From contig JAITCJ010000058.1 of assembly GCA_031283145.1 (NCBI GenBank), positions 1 to 14,719 on the forward strand: 14,719 nucleotides of DNA, written 5' to 3'. The position numbers and the translations under genes are program-made. This document shows positions 1-6,583 of this stretch, one piece after another. The first letter of the stretch is position 1, and the number at the start of each line of letters is the position of its first letter. The notes under the pieces were generated by a model. The model worked only from the letters and a program-made list of their open reading frames with translations. It was not told the DNA's origin and did not search any database. The stretch is from Holophagales bacterium. GTDB taxonomy: Bacteria > Acidobacteriota > Holophagae > Holophagales > Holophagaceae.

Positions 1-1235
1 TATTTACCCGTGAAATGCGTGACGATACGACCGTCCTCATACCGCAGATGTCGCCAATCCACTTCCAATTCATCAAGCCAGCTTTCACTGCTTGCGGCTA
101 CCACGCGAGGGTGCTGGAAGACGTTTCGGCCGAGGCAGTTGATCATGGACTGCGTTTCGTAAATAACGACGCCTGCTACCCATCCATTATCGTCGTAGGG
201 CAGATAATTGAAGCTCTGAAGTCCGGCGAGTACGACCCAGCCAAAACGGCGGTGATGCTCACCCAGACCGGAGGCGGCTGTCGCGCCACCAACTACATTG
301 GTTTCATGAGGATGGCTCTTTATCATGCTGGGTTTCCCGACGTGCCGGTCATTTCACTAAACGCCTTGGGCCTGGAAAAGCACGAGGGCTTCAAGCTGAG
401 TCTGCAGTTGCTCAATCGCTTGATGATGGGTGTGGTGTATGGCGACCTGTTCATGCAGGTGCTGTTCCGCACCCGGCCCTACGAAAGGGAGGCTGGTTCG
501 GCGGACGCTCTTTACGAAACTTGGGCCGCACGTTGCAGGGAAGCCGTTTTCGAGGGCGGGTTCAGACGTTTCGGGCAGAACATCCGCGACATTGTGCGGG
601 CTTTCGACACCATGCCGTTGACCGATGAACGCAGGTCCCGCGTTGGGCTGGTGGGCGAAATTCTCGTCAAATTCAATCCCGGCGCCAACAACGACATTGT
701 GCGCATCATTGAGCAGGAGGGCGGCGAAGCCGTGATGCCAGGACTCCTGGATTTCCTGCTCTACTGCGCCTACGACTACGATTTCAACTATCGCGTATTG
801 TCGCGCAGCAAGCTGGCGGCGCTGGCGGGCAACGCGACCATTAAGGCGATGGAATTTTATCGCCGCGGAATGAGGAAAGCCCTCTCCGCGAGCGAACGAT
901 TCGTCGCGCCGCCAACCATCGACCAGATTGCCTTGGGCGCGGCTCCGTTTCTATCGCGCGGCAACCAGACCGGTGAAGGCTGGTTTCTCGCCGGCGAAAT
1001 GGTAGAACTCATTGAACAGGGCGTCTCCAACATCGTCTGCATGCAGCCCTTTGCCTGCTTGCCAAATCACATCGCTGGAAAGGGGGTATTCAAGGCTTTG
1101 AAAGCGCACTACCCGAATGCCAACGTCACCGCCATTGACTACGATCCTGGCGCTTCGGAAGTCAACCAGTTAAACCGCATTAAATTGATGCTCTCGGTGG
1201 CATTCAAGAACATGCGGCTGGAACGGGAAGCTTAG
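1..1235 (+). CDS. 2-hydroxyacyl-CoA dehydratase activase/dehydratase-like protein, C-terminal part (5' partial)
   Basis: The reading frame is already open at the left edge (first whole codon at base 3, reading FTRE before the first Met at 15), so the Met at 15 is very likely internal and the true start lies outside. The 406 visible residues after that Met match, as I recall the family, the C-terminal end of very large (about 1400 residue) proteins that join BcrA/BadF/HgdC-type ATPase activase domains to a dehydratase D-component-like part. Visible hallmarks are the LIPQMSPIHFQF segment, NDACYPSIIVVGQ (Cys54), TQTGGGCRATNYIGF (Cys89), a VYGDL/RTRPYE stretch and CMQPFACLPNHIAGKG near the end (Cys342, Cys348). 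The conserved cysteines are candidate Fe-S ligands. Known relatives use ATP-driven electron transfer to radical dehydratases, but the substrate of this fused class is not established and I assign none. TAG stop at 1233-1235. The next gene is convergent. Confidence 0.85.
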   Translation, partial: FTREMRDDTTVLIPQMSPIHFQFIKPAFTACGYHARVLEDVSAEAVDHGLRFVNNDACYPSIIVVGQIIEALKSGEYDPAKTAVMLTQTGGGCRATNYIGFMRMALYHAGFPDVPVISLNALGLEKHEGFKLSLQLLNRLMMGVVYGDLFMQVLFRTRPYEREAGSADALYETWAARCREAVFEGGFRRFGQNIRDIVRAFDTMPLTDERRSRVGLVGEILVKFNPGANNDIVRIIEQEGGEAVMPGLLDFLLYCAYDYDFNYRVLSRSKLAALAGNATIKAMEFYRRGMRKALSASERFVAPPTIDQIALGAAPFLSRGNQTGEGWFLAGEMVELIEQGVSNIVCMQPFACLPNHIAGKGVFKALKAHYPNANVTAIDYDPGASEVNQLNRIKLMLSVAFKNMRLEREA

Positions 1236-1240
1236 AGTTT

Positions 1241-1340
1241 ATACCATTTCCTGTTTACAATGTGATAAACGATCAGCTCAACACGTGATTTTGCAAGACA
1301 ATATTTCCCATTTATGTGCAACAAAAATGGGAAATGGTAT
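1241..1340. mobile_element. 100-bp MITE-like element with ATACCATTTCC terminal inverted repeats
   Basis: The left end ATACCATTTCC (1241-1251) is the exact reverse complement of the right end GGAAATGGTAT (1330-1340), an 11-bp perfect terminal inverted repeat. Each end contains TA (1242-1243 and 1338-1339), which would fit a TA target duplication as used by Tc1/mariner-IS630 transposases. The length is almost the same as the 101-bp elements at 1557-1657 and 8985-9085, whose ends are close variants. The interior differs from theirs. No coding capacity is seen. Alternatively it is the left part of a longer, degraded insertion sequence running to 1479. Confidence 0.55.
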
Positions 1341-1343
1341 CAC

Positions 1344-1457
1344 ATGCGGAACCGATATTACCGTACTCTCGAGGACATTGAGGACGCCATCCAGAAATGC
1401 TTGGAGAAAGCTACTGCCCCCTTTTTGAAAAACCTGTGCCGTTGTAACTATTTATAA
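1344..1457 (+). pseudogene. Possible C-terminal relic of an IS630-type transposase
   Basis: A 37-codon stretch ends at TAA 1455-1457 and reads RNRYYRTLEDIEDAIQKCL followed by a short tail. The N-R-Y-Y-x-T-x-E-D-I-x-x-A-I pattern resembles the segment near the C-terminus of IS630-family DDE transposases (N-R-Y/F-F-x-T-x-E-E-L-x-x-A). It lies just inside a GGAAATGGTAT terminus at 1469-1479, the position expected for the 3' end of a transposase gene inside its element. The catalytic DDE residues and the rest of the protein are absent, so any function is lost. The resemblance is from memory and short. It may be chance. Confidence 0.4.
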
Positions 1458-1468
1458 TATTAGAAATA

Positions 1469-1483
1469 GGAAATGGTATCACA
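1469..1483. repeat. Isolated terminal repeat GGAAATGGTATCACA
   Basis: This 15-base sequence recurs exactly at 9075-9089, and its first 14 bases recur at 1330-1343. In all three places it forms or overlaps the end of a small element. Here it directly follows the transposase-like relic and may be the right end of a decayed insertion sequence. Confidence 0.6.
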
Positions 1484-1506
1484 CTTGAATAAACAGGATG
1501 ATTTTA
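1482..1506. repeat. 25-bp dispersed repeat, copy 1
   Basis: The 25 bases starting CACTTGAATAAACAGG match the reverse complement of 8804-8828 with one mismatch. It runs directly into the hairpin at 1505-1540. No function is apparent. Confidence 0.7.
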
Positions 1507-1540
1507 TAGCAGTTCAACTTTTTGTAGTTGAATTGCTATA
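1505..1540. repeat. Hairpin repeat TATAGCAGTTCAAC family, copy 1
   Basis: The arms TATAGCAGTTCAAC (1505-1518) and GTTGAATTGCTATA (1527-1540) pair over 14 positions with one G-T pair. An extra A-T pair closes a six-base loop. Sister copies are at 6372-6405 and 9321-9354. It lies between convergent genes and could fold in either transcript, but it lacks a clear GC stem with a downstream T run, so I do not call it a terminator. Confidence 0.7.
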
Positions 1541-1556
1541 AGGTTGACTGACTATA

Positions 1557-1657
1557 ATACCAGTTCCCATTGCCAATGCTACAAATGGTCGTGCGAATGT
1601 GGCTGTTTGCGGCATGTTGCGCTACCGCTTTTGCACAACAGCAATGTGATTTGGTAT
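1557..1657. mobile_element. 101-bp MITE-like repeat, copy 1
   Basis: Starts ATACCAGTTCCCATTGC and ends GCAATGTGATTTGGTAT, imperfect terminal inverted repeats of about 17 bp with a TA inside each end. The full 101 bases match the reverse complement of 8985-9085 with only a handful of mismatches by eye. The interior can fold: GCTGTT and AACAGC arms bracket a GC-rich core. No open frame is convincing. Length, terminal repeats and a near-identical second copy support a non-autonomous mobile element. Confidence 0.7.
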
Positions 1658-1696
1658 AACAATGTGAGACTGCCATGTTGACGGTGCGCGCCGAAT

Positions 1697-2671
1697 CTAT
1701 GGACGCGCAAAACCAAAAGCGGATAAGTAATTTGCCAGCGCCTCCGGTATTTCAGCCGTAACGTTGAGTCTCTTTCCACTCGGGTGGTCCAGTGTCAGCT
1801 TCCAGGCGTGAAGCGCCGGATGCGGACATTCTACAATGCCGCCGTCCAAGCCTTGCCAAGCGGTGGAGCCTCCATACAGGGGGTCGCCAAGGAGAGGAGC
1901 ACCGAGGCTTGCCATGTGAACGCGTATTTGGTGCGTCCTGCCTGTGAGCAGGTCGCATGACATCAGCGCTAATCCCTTTGATTTACCTAGGACTTTTACT
2001 CTAGTCTGGGCTGGTCTGCCTTTGGGTTGAATTGTCATTTTGGTGCGGTCTAAACGATGGCGAGCAATGGGCGCGTCTATCAGCAGACTGCCTATTTCAG
2101 GCAATTTGCGGGATTGGCGTGCGATCGCCAAGTAGGTTTTCGCTACAGTGCGGGCCTTGAATTGGTCTTGGAGGCAGGTTTTGGCTTCTTCGTCCTTTGC
2201 CATCGCCATGCAGCCGGATGTAAACTTGTCCAGGCGGTGAACCAAGCCGGGCCAAATCATGGTTTCTTCGTCATCTTCGCCGTCTGTGTTTTCTGTTGAC
2301 CGGTTAGTCACTCCGATTCTTGCCAGTAATGCGTTCAAGACGGTTCCTGATGGGTGTCCCGTGCCCGGATGAACTACAAGCCCGACTGGTTTGTTTATGA
2401 TCCAAAGCCGATCATCTTCAAACAGCGTGGGCAAGTCCATTGGCTCCGGTGTCAGACGCGCCGCCGGCGGGGGCAGATCGGGCAGTTCCGTTTCCAGGAC
2501 GTCACCAGCTTTTAGAATTTGGCCATTCTTGAAAGCGGGAACGCTATTTACAAAAACCTTTCCGGCTCTAATCCAGGATTCCCAACGGCTGCGGGGTATT
2601 TCCGGGCGCGCCATAACCAGAAACCTGTCCAGGCGTCCGCTATTTTCGTTTATTTCAAGCTTTATAACCAC
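1697..2671 (-). CDS. rluD: RluA/RluD-family 23S rRNA pseudouridine synthase
   Basis: Converts uridine to pseudouridine in structured RNA. RluD of E. coli acts on helix 69 of 23S rRNA. The 324 residues match the family length (about 320-326). An S4 RNA-binding domain occupies about residues 10-62 (GRLDRFL, RAGKVFVN). The catalytic domain follows, with INKPVGLVVHPG at about 92-103, the catalytic motif VHRLDKFTSG (Asp148) and LLTGRTHQIRVHM at 241-253, then LGDPLYGG. The start is GTG at 2669-2671: an in-frame TAA lies immediately upstream, so nothing earlier is possible. It sits 17 bp after lgt on the same strand, so the two are probably cotranscribed. The Shine-Dalgarno is weak (GAGCGG). RluC is the main alternative identity, since both have S4 domains. 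The family is certain, the exact target is not. Confidence 0.92.
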   Translation of the reverse strand: MVIKLEINENSGRLDRFLVMARPEIPRSRWESWIRAGKVFVNSVPAFKNGQILKAGDVLETELPDLPPPAARLTPEPMDLPTLFEDDRLWIINKPVGLVVHPGTGHPSGTVLNALLARIGVTNRSTENTDGEDDEETMIWPGLVHRLDKFTSGCMAMAKDEEAKTCLQDQFKARTVAKTYLAIARQSRKLPEIGSLLIDAPIARHRLDRTKMTIQPKGRPAQTRVKVLGKSKGLALMSCDLLTGRTHQIRVHMASLGAPLLGDPLYGGSTAWQGLDGGIVECPHPALHAWKLTLDHPSGKRLNVTAEIPEALANYLSAFGFARP

Positions 2672-2688
2672 TTAACCGCTCTGTAGCT

Positions 2689-3486
2689 CTATGCCTTTGC
2701 CCGCTTGCCCGCTTCGCCGAACCAAGCCCAGGCCCAAATCCCGGCGCCAATCAAAATAAATACTAAAGCCGTTATACGTCCTGTGGATAACCAGGGGAGG
2801 CTTAGCCAGAATCCGCGGTCTATGTCTCCGCGCCATGTTTCAAGCACGAGGCGAAAAAAACCTTCCAAAATGAAATACATAGCCGACGCCTGGCCGTGGA
2901 ATTTCTTGAAACGCCTGAATGTGAGCAGTATTGCGAGAATTATGAGGTTGGATAGGCCAAAGTAAATCTGGACAGGATGCAGAGTGATTTCTAAAGGTGT
3001 GCCAAAACGGGCGGCATCATGGTTATGGAAGATGATAGCCCACGGTTTATCACAATAGGCTCCGTAACAGCAACCGGCAGCGATGCACCCCAAGCGGCCA
3101 ATGGCCTGGCCGAGCGGGACAGCGGTAGCCAGTGAATCCAGGGTTTTGGCGAAAGGCAGTTTGAGCGTGCGTACCCTCCAAAAAAACGCGGCTGTAGCGG
3201 CCAGTATGCCACCGTGAACAACTCCTCCCGCCCGCAATGTACTCAAACTGAATACTTGGGATACTGGCGCGCCGTTAAACAGATCAACAATGACCATCAA
3301 TATCTTTGCGCCCAGCACGCCGACAATGAGCAGGACTAAACTGATGTCTGTTATGGCGTCGGGGGCTATGCCGTCCCGTTTGGCCAGACGCTTTGCCAGC
3401 CATAGGGCAGCCAGAAAACCAAGGGCTAATAGCACACCATATGTGCCAATTTCAAAAGAACCGATGCTAAAAAGAATTGGGTGCAT
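2689..3486 (-). CDS. lgt: Phosphatidylglycerol-prolipoprotein diacylglyceryl transferase
   Basis: Inner-membrane enzyme that moves diacylglycerol from phosphatidylglycerol to the lipobox cysteine of prolipoproteins, the first step of lipoprotein maturation. The 265 residues start MHPILFSIGSFEIGTYG, typical of Lgt, and contain about seven hydrophobic segments. Key motifs are RAGGVVHGG (His91), the Lgt signature region GQAIGRLGCIAAGCCYG at about 126-142, HPVQIY at 170-175 and the GFFRLVLE segment at 209-216. The signature has cysteines (GCIAAGCC) where E. coli has GRxGNFxNxE. I recall such Cys variants in several non-proteobacterial Lgt proteins, so it is probably functional. ATG at 3484-3486 has an upstream AGGA (minus strand, 3492-3495) with 5-base spacing. 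Its promoter must lie in the 63-bp divergent gap before lpxD. Confidence 0.95.
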   Translation of the reverse strand: MHPILFSIGSFEIGTYGVLLALGFLAALWLAKRLAKRDGIAPDAITDISLVLLIVGVLGAKILMVIVDLFNGAPVSQVFSLSTLRAGGVVHGGILAATAAFFWRVRTLKLPFAKTLDSLATAVPLGQAIGRLGCIAAGCCYGAYCDKPWAIIFHNHDAARFGTPLEITLHPVQIYFGLSNLIILAILLTFRRFKKFHGQASAMYFILEGFFRLVLETWRGDIDRGFWLSLPWLSTGRITALVFILIGAGIWAWAWFGEAGKRAKA

Positions 3487-3549
3487 GAATATCCTGTTTG
3501 GTTAGAGTCGAGAGAGAATGGTAAAAGATTTGTTTAGAAGGAGCTGTGT
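3487..3549. promoter_or_regulatory. Divergent lgt/lpxD control region with strong lpxD ribosome binding site
   Basis: Only 63 bases separate the divergent starts of lgt and lpxD, so promoters for both must lie here or overlap the coding ends. The lpxD side has GAAGGAG (3537-3543) six bases before its ATG, a strong Shine-Dalgarno. The lgt side has AGGA in reverse at 3492-3495. I see no convincing -35/-10 pair. Confidence 0.5.
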
Positions 3550-4560
3550 ATGCCCAAAAATGAAATTACAGCGCAAGCCTTAGCGGAGCTATTTGGCGGC
3601 GCATTGAAATATTGTCCACCCGACCGCGTTTTTACGGAAGTACTGCCTTTGGAAATAGCCAAAACTTCTTCTATCAGTTTTCTGGCAAATCACAAATACG
3701 CGGCTAAAGCAAGCAAAAGCGGCGCAGGGCTTATTTTGGTCGGGCCAAACGCGGACTTGGGGGAACAGCCGGTTTTGGTGGTAAAAGCTCCCTATTGGGC
3801 CTTAGCCCAATGCGCGGCCAGGCTGCACCCCGAACCAATGCCGGAATTCAGTTGTTCGGCTGTTCATCCCACAGCCAAGATCGGCCTGGAATGCAGTATC
3901 GCTCCAATATCAGCGACTATTGGCGCCCGCACTGTTATTGGGAACAGAGTGGTTATACATCCCGGTGTCCACATTGCTGAGGATTGTATTATTGGAGATG
4001 ATTGCGAACTTTTCCCCGGTGTGGTAATTTACCGCAAAACCAAGGTTGGCAGCAGGGTGCGGATACACGCCAACAGTGTGTTGGGTTCCGATGGCTATGG
4101 ATACGCGCTTCACGATGGCCGTCACAATAAAGTGCCTCAGATTGGCTGGGTAGAGGTCGCGGATGATGTCGAAATAGGCGCTTGTACCACGATTGACCGC
4201 GGAGCGCTTGGACCAACACGCGTAGGTCCGGGTACTAAGATAGATAACCTCTGCCAAATTGCGCACAATGTCCAAGTCGGCAGCCACTGCCTGATAGTCA
4301 GTCAGACAGGTATCTCCGGGTCAACCACATTGGGCGATTATGTTACTATGGCCGGAAAGGTTGGCACATCTGGCCACATTCACATTGGGTCGCGCAGCAT
4401 AATCAGCGGAAATTCAATGGTGGCAAAAGACGTTCCTGATGGCAGCCACCTCAGCGGCTACCTGGCGCGTCCGCACAAGGAATGGATGGAGAGTCAGGCG
4501 GCCGTGAACCGCTTGCCTAAAATACTTAAAAGACTGAAAGACAAAACCGACAGTGCCTAG
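3550..4560 (+). CDS. lpxD: UDP-3-O-(3-hydroxyacyl)glucosamine N-acyltransferase
   Basis: Third step of lipid A synthesis: transfers a 3-hydroxyacyl chain from acyl carrier protein to the 2-amino group of UDP-3-O-acylglucosamine in the cytoplasm. The 336 residues have the LpxD plan: an N-terminal uridine-binding domain (about 20-95, with SISFLANHKY), a left-handed beta-helix of hexapeptide repeats (about 105-290) and a C-terminal helical tail (HKEWMESQAAVNRLPKILKRL). The catalytic His is in IDNLCQIAHNV at position 239, the same number as in E. coli, and the LGSDGYGYA segment is present at about 178-186. The ATG at 3550 follows GAAGGAG by six bases. ettA begins 36 bp downstream on the same strand, probably in the same transcript. 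Its presence implies an outer membrane with lipid A. Confidence 0.96.
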   Translation: MPKNEITAQALAELFGGALKYCPPDRVFTEVLPLEIAKTSSISFLANHKYAAKASKSGAGLILVGPNADLGEQPVLVVKAPYWALAQCAARLHPEPMPEFSCSAVHPTAKIGLECSIAPISATIGARTVIGNRVVIHPGVHIAEDCIIGDDCELFPGVVIYRKTKVGSRVRIHANSVLGSDGYGYALHDGRHNKVPQIGWVEVADDVEIGACTTIDRGALGPTRVGPGTKIDNLCQIAHNVQVGSHCLIVSQTGISGSTTLGDYVTMAGKVGTSGHIHIGSRSIISGNSMVAKDVPDGSHLSGYLARPHKEWMESQAAVNRLPKILKRLKDKTDSA

Positions 4561-4596
4561 TCAAAAAACAGCACAGTCATATTTCTGGGGAATCAA

Positions 4597-6276
4597 ATGG
4601 CAAAACAAGAAGAACCTACAATTATCTATTCAATGATGCGCGTTTCAAAAATCTATAACAATAAGCCGGTTATTAAGGACATAAGCCTTGGGTATTACTA
4701 TGGGGCAAAGATTGGCGTACTGGGGCTGAATGGCGCGGGTAAATCCACTGTTTTGCGTATTATGGCCGGTGTGGATCATGATTTCAACGGCGAGGCGGTT
4801 CTGAGCAAGGGTTATTCCACTGGCATTTTGGAACAAGAACCAGCACTGGACGAATCCAAGACCGTGCGTGAAGTCGTGAGCGAGGGCGCTGGTGAACAAT
4901 CAGGATGGCTGCGGGAATACAATGAGATAAGCGAAAAGTTTGCGGATCCGGAAGCTGATTACGACACGCTCTTAGTCAGGCAAGCTGAATTACAGGATAA
5001 GATTGACGCGGCGGATTGCTGGGACCTGGATTCACGATTGGAACAGGCTATGGAAGCTCTGCGCTGTCCTGACCCCGACACGCCCATCAAGGTGTTATCC
5101 GGCGGAGAGCGCCGTCGCGTTACTCTTTGCAGATTGCTGATACAAAAGCCGGATATTCTGCTGCTGGATGAGCCTACAAACCACCTGGACACCGAAACCG
5201 TGGCCTGGCTTGAAAAACATTTGCAGAACTACAAAGGCACCGTTATAGCCGTCACTCACGACAGGTATTTTCTGGATCACGTTGCCGAGTGGATTTTGGA
5301 GCTGGATCGCGGGGAGGGTATCCCATGGAAAGGCAATTACTCCAGTTGGCTGGAACAAAAGAAGAACAGGCTTGCATTGGAAGAAAAGCAGGACAACAAG
5401 CGCCAAAAGACACTGGAACGCGAATTGGAATGGATTCGGATGTCTCCGAAGGGTCAGCACACTAAAAGCAAAGCGCGTATAGCCAACTACGAAAAACTAG
5501 CGGGCGCTGACGCAAAGGAGAGAGAAACCGAACTGGAAATTTTCATCCCCAACGGTCCGCGTTTGGGCGATGTGGTTGTGGAGCTTGACAATGTATGCAA
5601 AGCATTCGGGGATAAAGTTCTTTTTGAAAAACTTTCATTCCGGGTACCAAGGGCAGGGATTCTGGGCGTAATAGGCGCCAACGGCGCAGGCAAGACCACG
5701 CTGCTCCGTATGATCACAGGCCAGGAAGCGCCGGACAGCGGGAGTGTCAAAATCGGGGAAACGGTAAAAATGGCCTATGTGGATCAGTTGCGCATCGGTC
5801 TGGACATTGAGAAGAGTGTATTTGAAGTTGTCAGTGGCGGTTACGAGGTAATTGCTCTGGGAGGAAGAGAAATTAATGTGCGGGCGTGGCTCAGCCGCTT
5901 CGGCTTCCGAGGCGATGACCAGCAGAAAAAAGTCAAAGAATTGAGCGGCGGTCAGCAGAACCGTTTGAACCTGGCGTTGGCATTGAAGAGCGAGTCAAAC
6001 CTTTTGTTCTTCGACGAACCCACAAATGACTTAGATGTAAACACTATGCGGGCGCTGGAAGAAGCTATAGAAAGCTTTGCGGGCAGCGCTGTAATTGTCA
6101 GCCATGACAGGTGGTTTCTGGACCGCTTGGCTACTCACATCCTGGCTTTTGAGGGCGATTCCAGGGTCGAATTTTTTGACGGAAACTACACAGAATATGA
6201 GCAATACAGAAAAGAAGTACTGGGCCTCAAACCTTTTGACCCCCACAGGATCAAGTACCGCAAGCTGACCAGGTGA
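4597..6276 (+). CDS. ettA: Energy-dependent translational throttle protein EttA (ABC-F)
   Basis: ABC-F ATPase without membrane segments that binds the ribosomal E site and, in E. coli, gates entry into elongation according to the ATP/ADP ratio. The 559 residues (E. coli 555) hold two nucleotide-binding domains. Domain 1 has Walker A GLNGAGKST (43-51), signature LSGGE (167-171), Walker B LLLDEP (188-193) and switch His221. Domain 2 has Walker A GANGAGKT (360-367), LSGGQ (449-453), Walker B FFDEP with Glu474 and His503. The arm subdomain in domain 1 (about 95-150) and the charged linker (about 255-315, with the SPKGQHTKSKARI motif) separate EttA from Uup and antibiotic-resistance ABC-Fs. The C-terminus RIKYRKLTR is also EttA-like. 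ATG at 4597 has a modest GGGG upstream. A dispersed repeat starts directly after the stop codon. Confidence 0.95.
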   Translation: MAKQEEPTIIYSMMRVSKIYNNKPVIKDISLGYYYGAKIGVLGLNGAGKSTVLRIMAGVDHDFNGEAVLSKGYSTGILEQEPALDESKTVREVVSEGAGEQSGWLREYNEISEKFADPEADYDTLLVRQAELQDKIDAADCWDLDSRLEQAMEALRCPDPDTPIKVLSGGERRRVTLCRLLIQKPDILLLDEPTNHLDTETVAWLEKHLQNYKGTVIAVTHDRYFLDHVAEWILELDRGEGIPWKGNYSSWLEQKKNRLALEEKQDNKRQKTLERELEWIRMSPKGQHTKSKARIANYEKLAGADAKERETELEIFIPNGPRLGDVVVELDNVCKAFGDKVLFEKLSFRVPRAGILGVIGANGAGKTTLLRMITGQEAPDSGSVKIGETVKMAYVDQLRIGLDIEKSVFEVVSGGYEVIALGGREINVRAWLSRFGFRGDDQQKKVKELSGGQQNRLNLALALKSESNLLFFDEPTNDLDVNTMRALEEAIESFAGSAVIVSHDRWFLDRLATHILAFEGDSRVEFFDGNYTEYEQYRKEVLGLKPFDPHRIKYRKLTR

Positions 6277-6371
6277 TGACTATAGCATTTTTCGCTTTTA
6301 TTGCTTGCACAACGGTGGGCAAAGCCCACCTACAAGCAATAGGCGGCTGGGATTTACAAGTAAATCCCAGC
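6277..6371. repeat. About 86-bp dispersed repeat with two hairpins, copy 1
   Basis: Bases 6277-6362 match the reverse complement of 9519-9607 with few differences. The repeat begins at the base after the ettA stop. It contains an extended hairpin: ATTGCTTG (6300-6307) pairs with CAAGCAAT (6333-6340) around an inner perfect stem GGTGGGC-AAA-GCCCACC (6314-6330). It is followed by a perfect 12-bp inverted repeat, GCTGGGATTTAC (6346-6357) and GTAAATCCCAGC (6360-6371). In the other copy the second arm of this last stem is missing. These stems could stabilise or end the lpxD-ettA transcript. Confidence 0.75.
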
Positions 6372-6405
6372 ATAGCAGTTCAACTACAAAAAGTTGAACT
6401 GCTAT
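6372..6405. repeat. Hairpin repeat ATAGCAGTTCAACT family, copy 2
   Basis: Perfect 14-bp inverted repeat: ATAGCAGTTCAACT (6372-6385), loop ACAAAA, AGTTGAACTGCTAT (6392-6405). It is the best preserved of three full copies in the window and directly abuts the stem at 6346-6371. Confidence 0.8.
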
Positions 6406-6419
6406 ATGTTACAACTGCT

Positions 6420-6463
6420 CCATATCAAAATTGCGTTCCGCAATTTTGATATGGAAGTTTTTT
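6420..6463 (+). terminator. Terminator-like hairpin downstream of ettA
   Basis: A perfect 16-bp inverted repeat (arms 6420-6435 and 6439-6454, CCATATCAAAATTGCG and its complement) with loop TTC is followed by AAGTTTTTT (6455-6463). The long stem, tight loop and T run fit an intrinsic terminator for the lpxD-ettA transcript. The stem is AT-rich, which weakens the call. It could instead be another dispersed palindrome. Confidence 0.5.
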
Positions 6464-6583
6464 CGGCAGTCTCCAAGTGCTGTTATAGCAATTTAATTTA
6501 TTGGCCGTATCCGCTAAAAAAACAAGAAACCCTTTGTAAAATTTATTTGTTGCGTTTAGCCTAAATAATGGAACGCTTTTGCC
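6464..6583. other. Leader region of glgB
   Basis: This 120-bp AT-rich stretch must carry the glgB promoter if the hairpins before it end upstream transcription. It includes a half copy of the hairpin repeat, ATAGCAATTTAA (6485-6496). I see no confident -35/-10 pair, operator or riboswitch. Confidence 0.4.

Larger units (their letters stand above)
1236..1696. other. Repeat-rich intergenic region between convergent genes
   Basis: These 461 bases between the activase-like gene and the minus-strand rluD-like gene hold no intact gene. They contain a 100-bp element with 11-bp terminal inverted repeats (1241-1340), a short transposase-like relic ending at 1457, another copy of the same terminus at 1469-1479, a 25-bp dispersed repeat (1482-1506), a hairpin (1505-1540) and a 101-bp repeat (1557-1657). 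All are listed separately. Confidence 0.8.

Noticed and set aside
15..17. ATG at 15 as true start of the first gene
   Set aside because: The frame is open to the left edge, the preceding residues FTRE fit the family, and relatives are about 1400 residues long.
3910..4287. 125-codon minus-strand frame inside lpxD
   Set aside because: It overlaps the hexapeptide-repeat region of an intact lpxD, and its product has no coherent motif.
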